From assembly GCF_001187725.1 (NCBI RefSeq), contig NZ_LGIQ01000007.1:370324-434323 (forward strand): 64,000 bases of DNA, read 5' to 3'. The first letter of the stretch is position 1. Every line of letters begins with the position of its first letter. A program made the translations under genes and the position numbers. This DNA comes from Brevibacillus reuszeri (lineage in GTDB: Bacteria > Bacillota > Bacilli > Brevibacillales > Brevibacillaceae). Below, in pieces: positions 45,788-54,207 of this stretch. A model generated the notes under the pieces. The model had not been told where the DNA came from. It was given only the letters and a program-made list of their open reading frames with translations, and did not search any database.

Positions 45788-46690
45788 ATGAAGGTCGGTT
45801 TGGTCGGTTTGGGCAAAATGGGATTCAATCTTGGTCAAAACCTGCTGGAGCATCAACACCAGGTCGTCGTCTACGATGTCAATGCGCAGGCTGTTGAACA
45901 GTTGAGCAGCTATGGAGCGGTTGCTGCTGCAAGTCTTCCTGTGCTTGTGCGCGAGTTGGAAGCGCCCAGAGTGGTCTGGATCATGGTGCCGCATGCAGTT
46001 GTGGACACGGTATTAGAAGAAATCACGCCGTTATTGTCTGAGGGCGATATCGTCATTGAAGCGGGGAATTCACATTACAAGGAATCGATCCGCAGGTACG
46101 AGCAGGCAAAAAAATTCGGGATTCGCTATATGGATGCGGGCACCTCGGGCGGGGTGGAAGGCGCTCGTCATGGCGCGTGTTACATGGTGGGTGGAGACGC
46201 CGACGCGTGGGAGACGGTTGAGCCCCTCTTTCGAGATACAGCAGTGGAGAACGGATACTTGTACGCAGGCAAGGCAGGCAGCGGGCATTTTCTGAAAATG
46301 GTTCATAATGGAATCGAATACGGAATGATGGCGGCGATTGGCGAAGGATTCGAGGTTTTGGAAAAGAGCGAGTTTGAATACGATTATGAAAAAGTAGCCC
46401 AAGTGTGGAATCACGGATCGGTCATACGCTCTTGGCTGATGGAGCTTACAGGTAGAGCTTTTTCAAAGGACCCAGCATTGGAAGAGATCAAAGGGGTCAT
46501 GCATTCTTCCGGAGAAGGAAAATGGACGGTCGAAACGGCGCTGGACTTACAGGTCGCTACGCCTGTCATCGCGATGTCGCTTTTGATGCGCTACCGCTCA
46601 CTGGAGACAGATACGTTCACAGGAAAAGTAGTTGCTGCCCTGCGTAACGAATTCGGCGGACATGCCGTCGAGAAAAACGAAAAAGCGTAA
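45788..46690 (+). CDS. gnd: 6-phosphogluconate dehydrogenase, short (YqeC-like) form
   Basis: 300 residues from ATG 45788, with AAAGGAGGAG 7 bases before it. KVGLVGLGKMGFNLGQNL (Rossmann), DAGTSGGVEGARHGACYMVG (substrate loop) and KMVHNGIEYGMM (catalytic Lys and HNGIEY) show decarboxylating 6-phosphogluconate dehydrogenase. The short form, about 300 instead of 470 residues, is the class often using NAD+. Together with zwf it gives the oxidative pentose phosphate route; no separate lactonase is present here. Confidence 0.93.
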   Translation: MKVGLVGLGKMGFNLGQNLLEHQHQVVVYDVNAQAVEQLSSYGAVAAASLPVLVRELEAPRVVWIMVPHAVVDTVLEEITPLLSEGDIVIEAGNSHYKESIRRYEQAKKFGIRYMDAGTSGGVEGARHGACYMVGGDADAWETVEPLFRDTAVENGYLYAGKAGSGHFLKMVHNGIEYGMMAAIGEGFEVLEKSEFEYDYEKVAQVWNHGSVIRSWLMELTGRAFSKDPALEEIKGVMHSSGEGKWTVETALDLQVATPVIAMSLLMRYRSLETDTFTGKVVAALRNEFGGHAVEKNEKA

Positions 46691-46706
46691 AAGGAGAGAA
46701 GGAACT

Positions 46707-47705
46707 ATGCGATTTGGCGTCATCGGCACAAACTGGATCACGGAAGAATTTATTCGAGCAGGCCAGGAGGTAGAAGGCTTTTCTTTGCAGGCTGTCTATT
46801 CACGCACGATCGATCGCGCCAATGAATTCGCAGAAAAATTTAGTGCTCCGCATGTGTTTACAGATGTTGAAGAGCTGGCTGCAAGTAAGCACATCGATGC
46901 GGTGTATATCGCAAGTCCCAATTCCTTTCACGCCGAGCAAGCAATCCAATGCATGAATCTGGGCAAGCATGTGCTGTGTGAAAAACCTTTTGCCTCTAAT
47001 GCACAGGAGGTAGAAGCGATGCTTCTTGCTGCAGAAAAGAATAACGTCTTGCTTATGGAGGCAGTAAAATCAACACTTGCACCCAATTTTTTCGCGATTC
47101 AGGAAAATTTGCACAAGCTGGGAAAAATACGTCGTTATGTGGCGAGTAACTGTCAATATTCCTCCCGCTATGATGCCTACAAGGAAGGGACGATTCTTCG
47201 CGCCTTTGATCCAAACTTTGCGAACGGGGCACTGATGGACATTGGTATTTACTGTCTCTATCCACTGATTGTGTTATTCGGTGAACCGAGCCAGATCAAA
47301 GCAGAGGCTGTCATGCTTGAATCTGGAGTCGATGGAGAAGGAAGCATTTTGTTAAAGTACCCTGAGCATGATGCCGTCATCAGCTACTCAAAAATCACGA
47401 CTTCCTACCTCCCAGCTGAAATACAGGGGGAAGACGCCACTATGGTCATAGACAAGATCAATCATCCGCAAAAGGTAGAAATTCGTTACCGAGATGGGCG
47501 AATCGAAGACGTAACAAGAGCCCAAACACCGAAAACGATGCACTATGAAATCAGGGAATTCATGCGCCTGTTCCATGCGGGGGAGAAGGAATCAACCACG
47601 AATTCTCATACCGCCTCACTGTTGGCGATGCAGATTATGGATGAAGCAAGAAAACAGATTGGACTTGTTTTTCCAGCAGACCAGCGAGGGGGAGGAAAAG
47701 CATGA
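46707..47705 (+). CDS. Gfo/Idh/MocA family oxidoreductase
   Basis: 332 residues from ATG 46707 (AAAGGAGAGAAGGAA upstream). MRFGVIGTNWITEEFI (Rossmann) and HVLCEKPFASNAQEVEAML (EKP motif with the structural Lys) define the family; C-terminal half is the GFO-IDH-MocA beta-sheet domain. These act on sugars or inositols. Its place after zwf-gnd suggests a carbohydrate substrate. It overlaps the cyclase gene by 4 bases. Confidence 0.88.
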   Translation: MRFGVIGTNWITEEFIRAGQEVEGFSLQAVYSRTIDRANEFAEKFSAPHVFTDVEELAASKHIDAVYIASPNSFHAEQAIQCMNLGKHVLCEKPFASNAQEVEAMLLAAEKNNVLLMEAVKSTLAPNFFAIQENLHKLGKIRRYVASNCQYSSRYDAYKEGTILRAFDPNFANGALMDIGIYCLYPLIVLFGEPSQIKAEAVMLESGVDGEGSILLKYPEHDAVISYSKITTSYLPAEIQGEDATMVIDKINHPQKVEIRYRDGRIEDVTRAQTPKTMHYEIREFMRLFHAGEKESTTNSHTASLLAMQIMDEARKQIGLVFPADQRGGGKA

Positions 47706-48322
47706 AAATGTACGATGTAACCGGAGCTATTTATGAGGGAATGACGGTTTACAAGAACAAGCCAGAAAAGCAGCCAAGCTTTAAAACAATCACGAACGGC
47801 TACGTAACTGAATCCAGAATCGAGCTGGATGTACATACAGGTACACACGTGGATGCACCGCTTCATATGGTGAATGATGGGGAAACAATGGAGAGCATTC
47901 CGATAGAAAAACTAGTTGGAATGTGCAAGCTGCTAGATCTTACACAGCTGGAAGACCGAATTACACAAGCGGATCTGGAGCCATTTCAAATCCAGAAAAA
48001 TGACTTTGTCTTGTTTAAAACGAGAAACTCATTGGAAGAGGCGTTTTCTTTTTCGTTTGTATACTTGGCAGCAGATGGAGCGGATTACCTCTCACAAATC
48101 GGGGTGAGGGGTGTTGGTACCGATGCACTCGGAATTGAGCGTAGCCAGGAAGGTCATCCGACGCACAAAAGTTTGTTTGCAGGAAATGTCATCGTAATGG
48201 AAGGACTGCGCCTGCTGGAAGTACCACACGGCGAGTATTTCATGGTAGCAGCTCCTCTCAAGCTCATTGGGACAGATGCGGCGCCAGCTAGAGTGCTCTT
48301 GTTCGAAGGAATCACGATCTGA
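47702..48322 (+). CDS. Cyclase/KynB family metal hydrolase
   Basis: 206 residues. Shares with the KynB-like gene at 42040 the metal motif HTGTHVDAPLHM, but the opening (MKMYDVTGAIYEGMTVYKNK) lacks the WPGD of arylformamidase. It begins within the oxidoreductase stop (ATGA). Probably a metal-dependent amidase or lactonase. A 6-phosphogluconolactonase role alongside zwf and gnd is a speculation not supported by known families. Confidence 0.78.
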   Translation: MKMYDVTGAIYEGMTVYKNKPEKQPSFKTITNGYVTESRIELDVHTGTHVDAPLHMVNDGETMESIPIEKLVGMCKLLDLTQLEDRITQADLEPFQIQKNDFVLFKTRNSLEEAFSFSFVYLAADGADYLSQIGVRGVGTDALGIERSQEGHPTHKSLFAGNVIVMEGLRLLEVPHGEYFMVAAPLKLIGTDAAPARVLLFEGITI

Positions 48323-48340
48323 TTAGAGTACAAAAAAGAA

Positions 48341-48402
48341 ACCAGTCCGACACATGTGAGGGAAAGCTGAACTGTCACTCACGGTGTTGGACTGGTTTTT
48401 CT
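48341..48402. terminator. Bidirectional terminator between the cyclase and MocR genes
   Basis: ACCAGTCCGACAC / GTGTTGGACTGGT (one G-T pair) with T runs on both strands, placed between two convergent genes. Confidence 0.85.
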
Positions 48403-48426
48403 TTCACGTAAAAGAATTTATATGCA

Positions 48427-49869
48427 CTATGCTGACCCGCACTTGTCGTGTGGCACAATCTCTTTCGTTACCTGGATAAACCGCTTGAGCCCTTCCCGCA
48501 TTTGCTGATCGTTCAAAAAGGAGTAGCTCATTCTGATCCAGGTGGTTAATTCGCGGACAGGATCACAGATAGAACCGGGCACAAAGGTGATGGACTGTTC
48601 GATACTCTTGCTCAAGAGGGTATCCATCGGCGTTGATACAGGCAGCTTTATCCATAAATTAAAGCCGCCTGTCGGACTGTACCATTCCCAACCGGTGCCA
48701 GACAATTCTGCTTCCATCAGTTCTTTGCGCATGGCCAGGGCGGTCCGAAGCTTCGCCAAATGCTGCTGCATCCGTTCGGAAAAGAAGTAGTGCAAAAAAA
48801 TCTTCTGATTCAACAAAGGTGATCCGCTATCTGCTAACGATTTTGCCTTCAGCAAATAATTCATGCAGGCTGGGCGGCAAGCGACAGTTGCGATGCTAAG
48901 ACCAGGAGCTATATATTTGCTGAAGCTGCGGATATAAATGACGTACCCTGCTGTATCGTAGGAAAAGAGTGGAAGCGGTGGCTCCTCTTCAAAATAAATA
49001 TCTCGACACGGGTCATCTTCGACCAGGAGACAGTGGTATTTTTCCGCAAGCTCAACCAAGCGCTTGCGCTGCTTCGCAGGAACTACGTACCCCGTTGGAT
49101 TGTGAAAGGTAGGGTTGAGATAAAAAAGCCGTGGTTTATGCTGCTGCATGAGCCGCTCTACTTCTTCGAGATCATAGCCGTAGGGATGTATCTCGACTGA
49201 AATCGTAGTAGCGCCTTGGCGCCTGAACACATCAATGGCAGGGCTGTACGTCGGTCTTTCCAGAAGCACGACATCTCTGTTTTTGATCAGGACCCTGGCA
49301 ATTAAATCGATTGCTTCCTGTGAGCCAGAGGTAATCAAAAGCTCACTGGGAGACAGGAAGAAACGATAGTGCTTGGTAAAATAGTGACAGAGCGCCTCGC
49401 GCAGCTCCAGATCTCCCTGCGTTGTCGAGTACGTCCCGAGCACTTTAGGGTACAGATCAAAAACTTTTTTCACATACTCGGAAAAATAGAGATTCGGCAA
49501 AAGGTTAGGGTCAAGCAGAGCGATGGAAAATTGATAGGCAGCTTGCACTTGATGGATTTCAGAGAGATGGCTTTTATGAACGTATGCGGAAACGATGGGG
49601 TCATCCTGCCTTGCGACTTGCAGCATACTGCTTGATTGGACATAGTAGCCGGATTTATCTTTGACATATACATGCTGATTTTGTTTGAGCAATTGATACG
49701 CTTTAAACACCGTGAGCCGGTGTACATTCAATTCTACGGCGAGCTGCCGGACTGAGGGAAGCTTCTCGTCTGCCTTCCATTCTCCGCGTCGAATTCGTTC
49801 GAGTACATAATCATAAACCTGCTCGAACAGCTTCTCAGATAGAGTGCCGGAAGAAATCTCCTTTTTCAT
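48427..49869 (-). CDS. MocR-type GntR/aminotransferase transcriptional regulator
   Basis: 480 residues from ATG 49869 (AAAGGAGGG 8 bases upstream). Residues 1-75 are a GntR winged helix (KLPSVRQLAVELNVHRLTVF), followed by a class I aminotransferase-fold domain whose PLP-lysine lies in YIRSFSKYIAPGLSIA. MocR regulators such as PdxR and GabR sense PLP or PLP adducts. It faces the EamA transporter gene, with an 11-bp direct repeat between them, so it probably controls that gene. Ligand unknown. Confidence 0.9.
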   Translation of the reverse strand: MKKEISSGTLSEKLFEQVYDYVLERIRRGEWKADEKLPSVRQLAVELNVHRLTVFKAYQLLKQNQHVYVKDKSGYYVQSSSMLQVARQDDPIVSAYVHKSHLSEIHQVQAAYQFSIALLDPNLLPNLYFSEYVKKVFDLYPKVLGTYSTTQGDLELREALCHYFTKHYRFFLSPSELLITSGSQEAIDLIARVLIKNRDVVLLERPTYSPAIDVFRRQGATTISVEIHPYGYDLEEVERLMQQHKPRLFYLNPTFHNPTGYVVPAKQRKRLVELAEKYHCLLVEDDPCRDIYFEEEPPLPLFSYDTAGYVIYIRSFSKYIAPGLSIATVACRPACMNYLLKAKSLADSGSPLLNQKIFLHYFFSERMQQHLAKLRTALAMRKELMEAELSGTGWEWYSPTGGFNLWIKLPVSTPMDTLLSKSIEQSITFVPGSICDPVRELTTWIRMSYSFLNDQQMREGLKRFIQVTKEIVPHDKCGSA

Positions 49870-49910
49870 GTGCCACCCTCCTTTCACCTAGTATAACGGA
49901 TAGACATTCA

Positions 49911-49940
49911 ATCTGTTCTGTTTTCTTTCATCTGTTCTGT
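49911..49940. promoter_or_regulatory. 11-bp direct repeat, probable MocR operator
   Basis: ATCTGTTCTGT occurs at 49911-49921 and again at 49930-49940, 19 bases apart, in the gap between divergent genes. MocR proteins usually bind direct repeats. A TATGAT at about 49951 could be the -10 element of the transporter gene, with the second repeat at its -35 region. Confidence 0.6.
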
Positions 49941-49978
49941 GTCTACCCCTTTATGATGGTGAAAAGGAGGAGTAGGAA

Positions 49979-50908
49979 ATGGTCCTGTTCAATTACATCA
50001 TCATGTGTCTGATCTTTGGAACGACTTTTTTGGCAATTAAAGTAGGAATTGATGCGGGGGCGCCGCCCTTTTTCTCAGCGGGCATTCGCTTTTTTCTAGC
50101 AGGTGTGATTTTATTTGTCTTCATGGTGTGGAGAGGGAAAGCGAGCCTATCGCTGTTACTCAAAAAAGAGATGTTCCTCACAGGATTCGCTTTGACCTTT
50201 GGAGTTTTTGCGACCTTGTATTGGGCCGAACAGTATTTGAGCTCAGGGATTGCAGCTGTTTTGTCAGCAACCGCTCCACTGATGATTCTACTGCTTCAAA
50301 CCACGATTACGCGAAAAAGTCTTCCCGCGATTTCTTGGATCGGCTGTCTGGTTGGACTTGCAGGTGTTATTTTGATGCTTTTACCTGGACTAACGATTAC
50401 ATTTAGCTCCGTTTGGCTGATGGGCTGCGCGACTGTGCTGTTCGGTCAAGTCTTTTACTCGGTGGGGACGGTATATTCCCGCAGCGTCATTCAACGATTT
50501 CAAGATAGTTCGCCGATTGCCCTGAATGCTGCCCAAATGATATATGGGGGAGCACTGCTGCTCATTTTGTCGTTGTTCACGGAGAACGTGCATGTGCAGT
50601 CGATGGGTACGCCATCTGCAATCATTTCGCTTGTTTACTTGATTTTTGTCGGGTCGATGATGGGCCATACGATTTTTTATTGGCTGGTCGCCAAGACAAA
50701 TCCTGTCTTTCCAGCGACGTGGCTCTACATTTCCCCGTTAATTGCGCTCAGTCTAGGGGTCATGTTTTATCATGAGCCGCTATCCGTTATGTCTCTCGTA
50801 GGGGGCATAACGATTATCATCGGAATTGTCTTGATTAATCTTTCTAATTTGAAGCAGCTACTGGTCAAGAAGCAAAACGTGATGGGGAATGTAAGTCATC
50901 ATCGGTAA
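49979..50908 (+). CDS. EamA/DMT family transporter
   Basis: 309 residues, ten hydrophobic helices in two EamA repeats. The first opens with NYIIMCLIFGTTFLAIKVG, the second with LMGCATVLFGQVFYSVGTVY. DMT exporters move amino acids, metabolites or vitamins. The divergent MocR regulator suggests a substrate linked to amino acids or pyridoxal. AAAGGAGGAG 6 bases before ATG. Confidence 0.88.
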   Translation: MVLFNYIIMCLIFGTTFLAIKVGIDAGAPPFFSAGIRFFLAGVILFVFMVWRGKASLSLLLKKEMFLTGFALTFGVFATLYWAEQYLSSGIAAVLSATAPLMILLLQTTITRKSLPAISWIGCLVGLAGVILMLLPGLTITFSSVWLMGCATVLFGQVFYSVGTVYSRSVIQRFQDSSPIALNAAQMIYGGALLLILSLFTENVHVQSMGTPSAIISLVYLIFVGSMMGHTIFYWLVAKTNPVFPATWLYISPLIALSLGVMFYHEPLSVMSLVGGITIIIGIVLINLSNLKQLLVKKQNVMGNVSHHR

Positions 50909-50940
50909 CTCAAACAGAAAAGCATGGGAGAAGATTGGAG

Positions 50941-50989
50941 AGAAGGGGAAGCAAAAGTCCCTTTCTTTTTTTATGGAGAGAAGGGACTT
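50941..50989 (+). terminator. Terminator with overlapping alternative hairpin
   Basis: AGAAGGGGA / TCCCTTTCT (50941-50966, one G-T pair) followed by seven T makes a terminator. The same middle segment can instead pair as AAGTCCCTT / AAGGGACTT (50955-50989). Confidence 0.6.
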
Positions 50990-51147
50990 GCGCTGTTGTG
51001 ATTGAACGAACCTGTTAGATGAACACCCTTCAATGTTGATTACAAAAAGTCATGGGCAAAAATCACTTTTTGGTACTGAATAGATCTTTGTTTGATAAAC
51101 ATTAACAATAGGCCCACTACCTGCCTTTAAGCAATGGAGGTATTTGC

Positions 51148-51639
51148 ATGATTCATTTCTATTCTTTTGAGGGGACCGTTACAATGATTAGTGATTTCAT
51201 CATAGGGCAAAATGGTGAAGGGGAAGGCTGTTATAAATTAATATCTGTAGATAACGGTTCGGGAGCATCAGTTAATTTCGTAGTTTCACCGACAACCTAC
51301 TTTGTAGACCATGTAATGGTGGCAATAGGAGATCACGTAACTGGATATTATGATGGGAATGCGCCTGTTCCTTTTATTTATCCTCCACAATATCGAGCAC
51401 TTGTCATGGTAAAATACAGCTCATTCCAGAATGTAAAAGTAGATCATTTTAATAGTCAGATGGTGAGTAATGACGGGCAATTACAAGTAAATATTTCTCC
51501 AAATACCCAAATCGTGTTAACAAATGGGCAACCCTTTTCTAGAAGCCCCGTGAACCGAGATCTAATTGTTATCTATGGAGCTGCCACAAGAAGTATCCCA
51601 GCCCAAACCATCCCCTATAGAATCATCGTTTTGTGTTAG
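51148..51639 (+). CDS. Hypothetical protein, beta-rich, no known domain
   Basis: 163 residues behind a good ribosome site (AATGGAGG, 8 bases). The sequence is beta-rich and regular, with FVVSPTTYFVDHVMVAIGDH, VTGYYDGNAPVPFIYPPQYR and NISPNTQIVLTNGQ. It has no signal peptide, membrane segment or known catalytic motif. The base composition is A+T-richer than the left part of the window. The family is not recognised; an OB-like fold is possible. Terminator follows. Confidence 0.7.
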   Translation: MIHFYSFEGTVTMISDFIIGQNGEGEGCYKLISVDNGSGASVNFVVSPTTYFVDHVMVAIGDHVTGYYDGNAPVPFIYPPQYRALVMVKYSSFQNVKVDHFNSQMVSNDGQLQVNISPNTQIVLTNGQPFSRSPVNRDLIVIYGAATRSIPAQTIPYRIIVLC

Positions 51640-51680
51640 AAGTTATTCTAATTTGTTATTTGCCATAAGATTAGGTATAA

Positions 51681-51709
51681 AAAACTCGTTCATTTTGGGC
51701 GAGTTTTTT
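51681..51709 (+). terminator. Terminator after the hypothetical gene
   Basis: AAAACTCG / CGAGTTTT around an 11-base loop, then T run. Confidence 0.85.
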
Positions 51710-51814
51710 GTGTTTGAATCAGAAAAACTTCATCCTCAGCTAATCTGCCCGTCGTATTATGTGATCAACCAGTTCTTTCTGGTTGATCCTTTTTGCATTT
51801 GCTCTGAGGATTAA

Positions 51815-51969
51815 GGTAGCCGGGTCGAACGCAACTGCCCGTGGGACTTGATCCCGAGCGCTATAATGTTCACCTCTACTTGTCATGACCATGATTGAGG
51901 CTGGTTGGGACAAATATCCCGTATCACATGCGATGCTGTGGAGCGACAAGAAGATTCATAGAGGCTACC
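51815..51969 (+). ncRNA. Candidate IS110 bridge RNA
   Basis: The untranslated leader before the transposase is enclosed by GGTAGCC (51815-51821) and its exact complement GGCTACC (51963-51969), giving a 155-base folded unit. It contains hairpins GGGA-CTTGA-TCCC (51843-51855), GGGA-CAAATA-TCCC (51907-51920) and CACA-TGCGATGC-TGTG (about 51925-51940). IS110 elements encode a bridge RNA of such size upstream of the transposase, with two loops that pair to target and donor DNA. Identity is inferred from position and fold. The donor and target guide bases have not been assigned. Confidence 0.5.
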
Positions 51970-51996
51970 GGTAAATTTACATCAAGGAGGGATTGG

Positions 51997-53205
51997 ATGA
52001 ATCCAGTTATCGGGTTAGATATCTCTAAAGAAGAAAGTCATGGTCAAGCTTTTTTAGACCGAGGAAAACCGTACAAAAGGACTTTTCACTTTGCACATAC
52101 GCAGGAAGGTCTCGAAAAACTGCTTCAAGCGATTCGTGACGTTGAGCTTGTATCTGGAAAGCGCCCTACACTGATTCTTGAAGCGACTGGGCATTTCCAA
52201 AGCCCAGTGGTTCAGTTCTTAGAAGAGCATCACTATTTATTCATTGTTATCAATCCGCTCATTTCAAACCGCCTTAGAAAATCTAATCTTCGTAAGGTGA
52301 AAACGGATGCTGCTGATGCTTATCTTTTGGGCGAATTACACTATAGGGAAGAATTCGAACCTTTCAAAAAAAGGGGAGTTCAGTTGCTTAATCTGGGCTA
52401 TCTAACGCGGCAATACGAGGCCTTTTCTAAGATGTGTGTGCAAACAAAGTTGCAATTCCAAGCCGTTTTGGATCAAGTTTTCCCTGCTTATAAAGGCGTC
52501 TTCGGTGCTATGTATTCAAGTGTTTCACTACGGTTTTTATACGAGTTTCCAACATCATATTCAGTGATTCAAACCGATTCAACAACGCTAAAATCCAAGA
52601 TCAGTCTTCTACTTTCTTCAAAACGTGGTCGATCAGAAGATTGGATTAACGAGCGAGTTCAAAGGTTGCTGGATGCGGCAAAACAAAATCCATTCCAGTA
52701 AACGATGTACTCAAGCCACTTAATTAATCTAAAAATCCTTATCACCCTTATTCTTCAATACCAGGAGCATCTTGCTGAATTGGAACAGAACATAGATGCC
52801 CTGGCTAAAGAGATTGAAGAGTATGATTTAATCCAGTCGATTCCCGGTATTGGCCATAAAATTGCGGCAACAATTTTATCGGAAATTGGTGAAATCGACC
52901 GATTTGATCACCCAAAGAAGCTGGTCGCCTTCGCTGGCATAGACCCGAGTGTTTTTGCTTCAGGAAAGTTCACCGCAACTCGAAATCGAATCACAAAACG
53001 TGGTTCTCGGCAGCTTCGGTACGCGCTAGTAATGGCTGTCCAATGTGGGCTTATCCGCTCTCGCAATACTCGGATAAAGGAGTTTTACGACCACAAAAGA
53101 GCTGAAGGAAAGCCTCATAAAGTGGCATTAGTAGCATGAGCGAATAAGCTAGTTCATTGGCTTTATGCCATTTTAAAAAGTAAGAAGTCATTCCGTCCGG
53201 ATTAA
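51997..53205 (+). pseudogene. IS110 transposase (DEDD) with two in-frame stop codons
   Basis: ATG 51997 follows AAGGAGG by 6 bases. The frame encodes the RuvC-like DEDD domain (GLDISKEESHGQAFLD, LILEATGHFQ, VKTDAADAYLLGEL) and the Transposase_20 domain (IPGIGHKIAATILSEIGEID, FAGIDPSVFASG, ITKRGSRQLRYA) with the catalytic-serine region. A TAA at 52699-52701 lies between them, without frame change. A TGA at 53137-53139 replaces TGC of the other copy. Without these the product would be about 402 residues, normal for IS110. Very unlikely to be active unless supplied in trans. Confidence 0.88.
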
Positions 53206-53343
53206 TAAAAAGTTAATGGTATAACCTTCCAACAGATCTCAAATTGGGAGGTTATTTGTCATGCTTATTTTTCACTATACCACATGATTTATAATTACTA
53301 AGCTGGGAATGTTGACAAGCTATTAGCTGGTATAGTTTAGCAA

Positions 53344-53371
53344 AGGCTGCCAGTATTAACACCGGCAGCCT
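53344..53371 (-). repeat. GCTGCC hairpin, copy 1
   Basis: AGGCTGCC / GGCAGCCT with a 12-base loop, located past the 3' end of the lipoprotein gene; could act as its terminator (TTTGC follows on the minus strand). Confidence 0.55.
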
Positions 53372-53441
53372 CTGTTTGTGTTTGTACCGCTATTGTACCT
53401 GCTAGTTTAATTGTGACCGAATAATTTAAGGGGAACCAACC

Positions 53442-53933
53442 TTACTTTTGAACCTGATTAATTAAGTCTATTAGGTCGGATTGAGCTAATTTATTACTAC
53501 CTAATTGCTCGCGATTACCGTTGATGTAATAAACAAATCGAGCTAAAAAACCATTTTCGCCGTCCCACCATATTAATTGGCTCGTCTCGTCTTCTTCGTA
53601 ATACGCTTGTTCTCCATTTTTAAGTTTCACAAGCTGCTTGCCTTGTTTTGATATTTCTTCTGGTTTATCAATAACCTTGCTTAAAATGTAATTTATTTCT
53701 TGTTTAGTCTGCTTGTTTTTATAATGAAATACGTATTGTTGGAGTGAATCAGGATTATCAATTGCGATCTCTGTCCGAACATCATTAACTTCAAATGGGA
53801 ATCTAAAAGGTTCAGTGAACTCATAGAGCATTGATTTACTTCTTTTATCGATATGAGTGCCACCACTACATCCACTTATAAGAAAACACAGTATTAGGAA
53901 AATAAAAGAAACACACCTCATTAAATCACCCAT
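53442..53933 (-). CDS. Hypothetical lipoprotein
   Basis: 163 residues from ATG 53933, preceded by GGAGG; longer in-frame starts give a lead without a ribosome site. The signal peptide MGDLMRCVSFIFLILCFLIS ends in a lipobox ISGC, so the protein would be lipid-anchored after Lsp cleavage. The mature part is charged and beta-rich (LVKLKNGEQAYYEEDE, LIWWDGENGFLARFVYYING), resembling DUF4367-type membrane-associated domains only loosely. No family was recognised. Flanked by three GCTGCC hairpins. Confidence 0.65.
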   Translation of the reverse strand: MGDLMRCVSFIFLILCFLISGCSGGTHIDKRSKSMLYEFTEPFRFPFEVNDVRTEIAIDNPDSLQQYVFHYKNKQTKQEINYILSKVIDKPEEISKQGKQLVKLKNGEQAYYEEDETSQLIWWDGENGFLARFVYYINGNREQLGSNKLAQSDLIDLINQVQK

Positions 53934-54038
53934 TGATCCTCCATGGTAATCTCCTTTATTTGTATGGTTTTTAGAAAAGTATATCGATTTTACCATAAAT
54001 TGGTCAATGTTATTAAGCATAACTGCCAGTTAGCGTAA

Positions 54039-54070
54039 CAAAGCTGCCGATCATCATCGCGGCAGCTTTG
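54039..54070. repeat. GCTGCC hairpin, copy 2
   Basis: CAAAGCTGCC / GGCAGCTTTG, a perfect 10-bp stem with a 12-base loop, just upstream of the lipoprotein gene. Confidence 0.6.
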
Positions 54071-54109
54071 TCGTGGTGTGTTTTTGGTTATCGATCCCGT
54101 TAGCTGAAC

Positions 54110-54129
54110 AGGCTGCCGAGGGGCAGCCT
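54110..54129. repeat. GCTGCC hairpin, copy 3
   Basis: AGGCTGCC-GAGG-GGCAGCCT, preceded by GTTAGCTGAAC. A related GTTAGCGTAAC precedes copy 2, so the repeated unit includes flanking bases. Confidence 0.6.
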
Positions 54130-54207
54130 CCAAATTCTTAATAACCATAAAGTCATAAAATACATTTTCTATGCAAATAGATTGAACTTTGTAAAGTGAA
54201 ATTTTTA

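Larger units (their letters stand above)
51732..53238 (+). mobile_element. IS110-family insertion sequence, inactive copy
   Basis: A DEDD-type transposase gene broken by two stop codons (51997-53205) with a structured leader (51732-51990). The right limit is given by comparison with a second fragment at 63812-63941: the two agree at 127 of 130 bases and part after 53238. The left limit is uncertain; it is placed at the outer inverted repeat ATCCTCAG (51732-51739) / CTGAGGAT (51804-51811), which surrounds a strong hairpin GATCAACCAG / CTGGTTGATC. No terminal inverted repeats or target duplication were seen, as usual for IS110. Confidence 0.75.

Noticed and set aside
49911..49940. Possible start of a CRISPR-like repeat array
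   Set aside because: Only two 11-bp units with an 8-bp gap between divergent genes; better explained as a regulator site.
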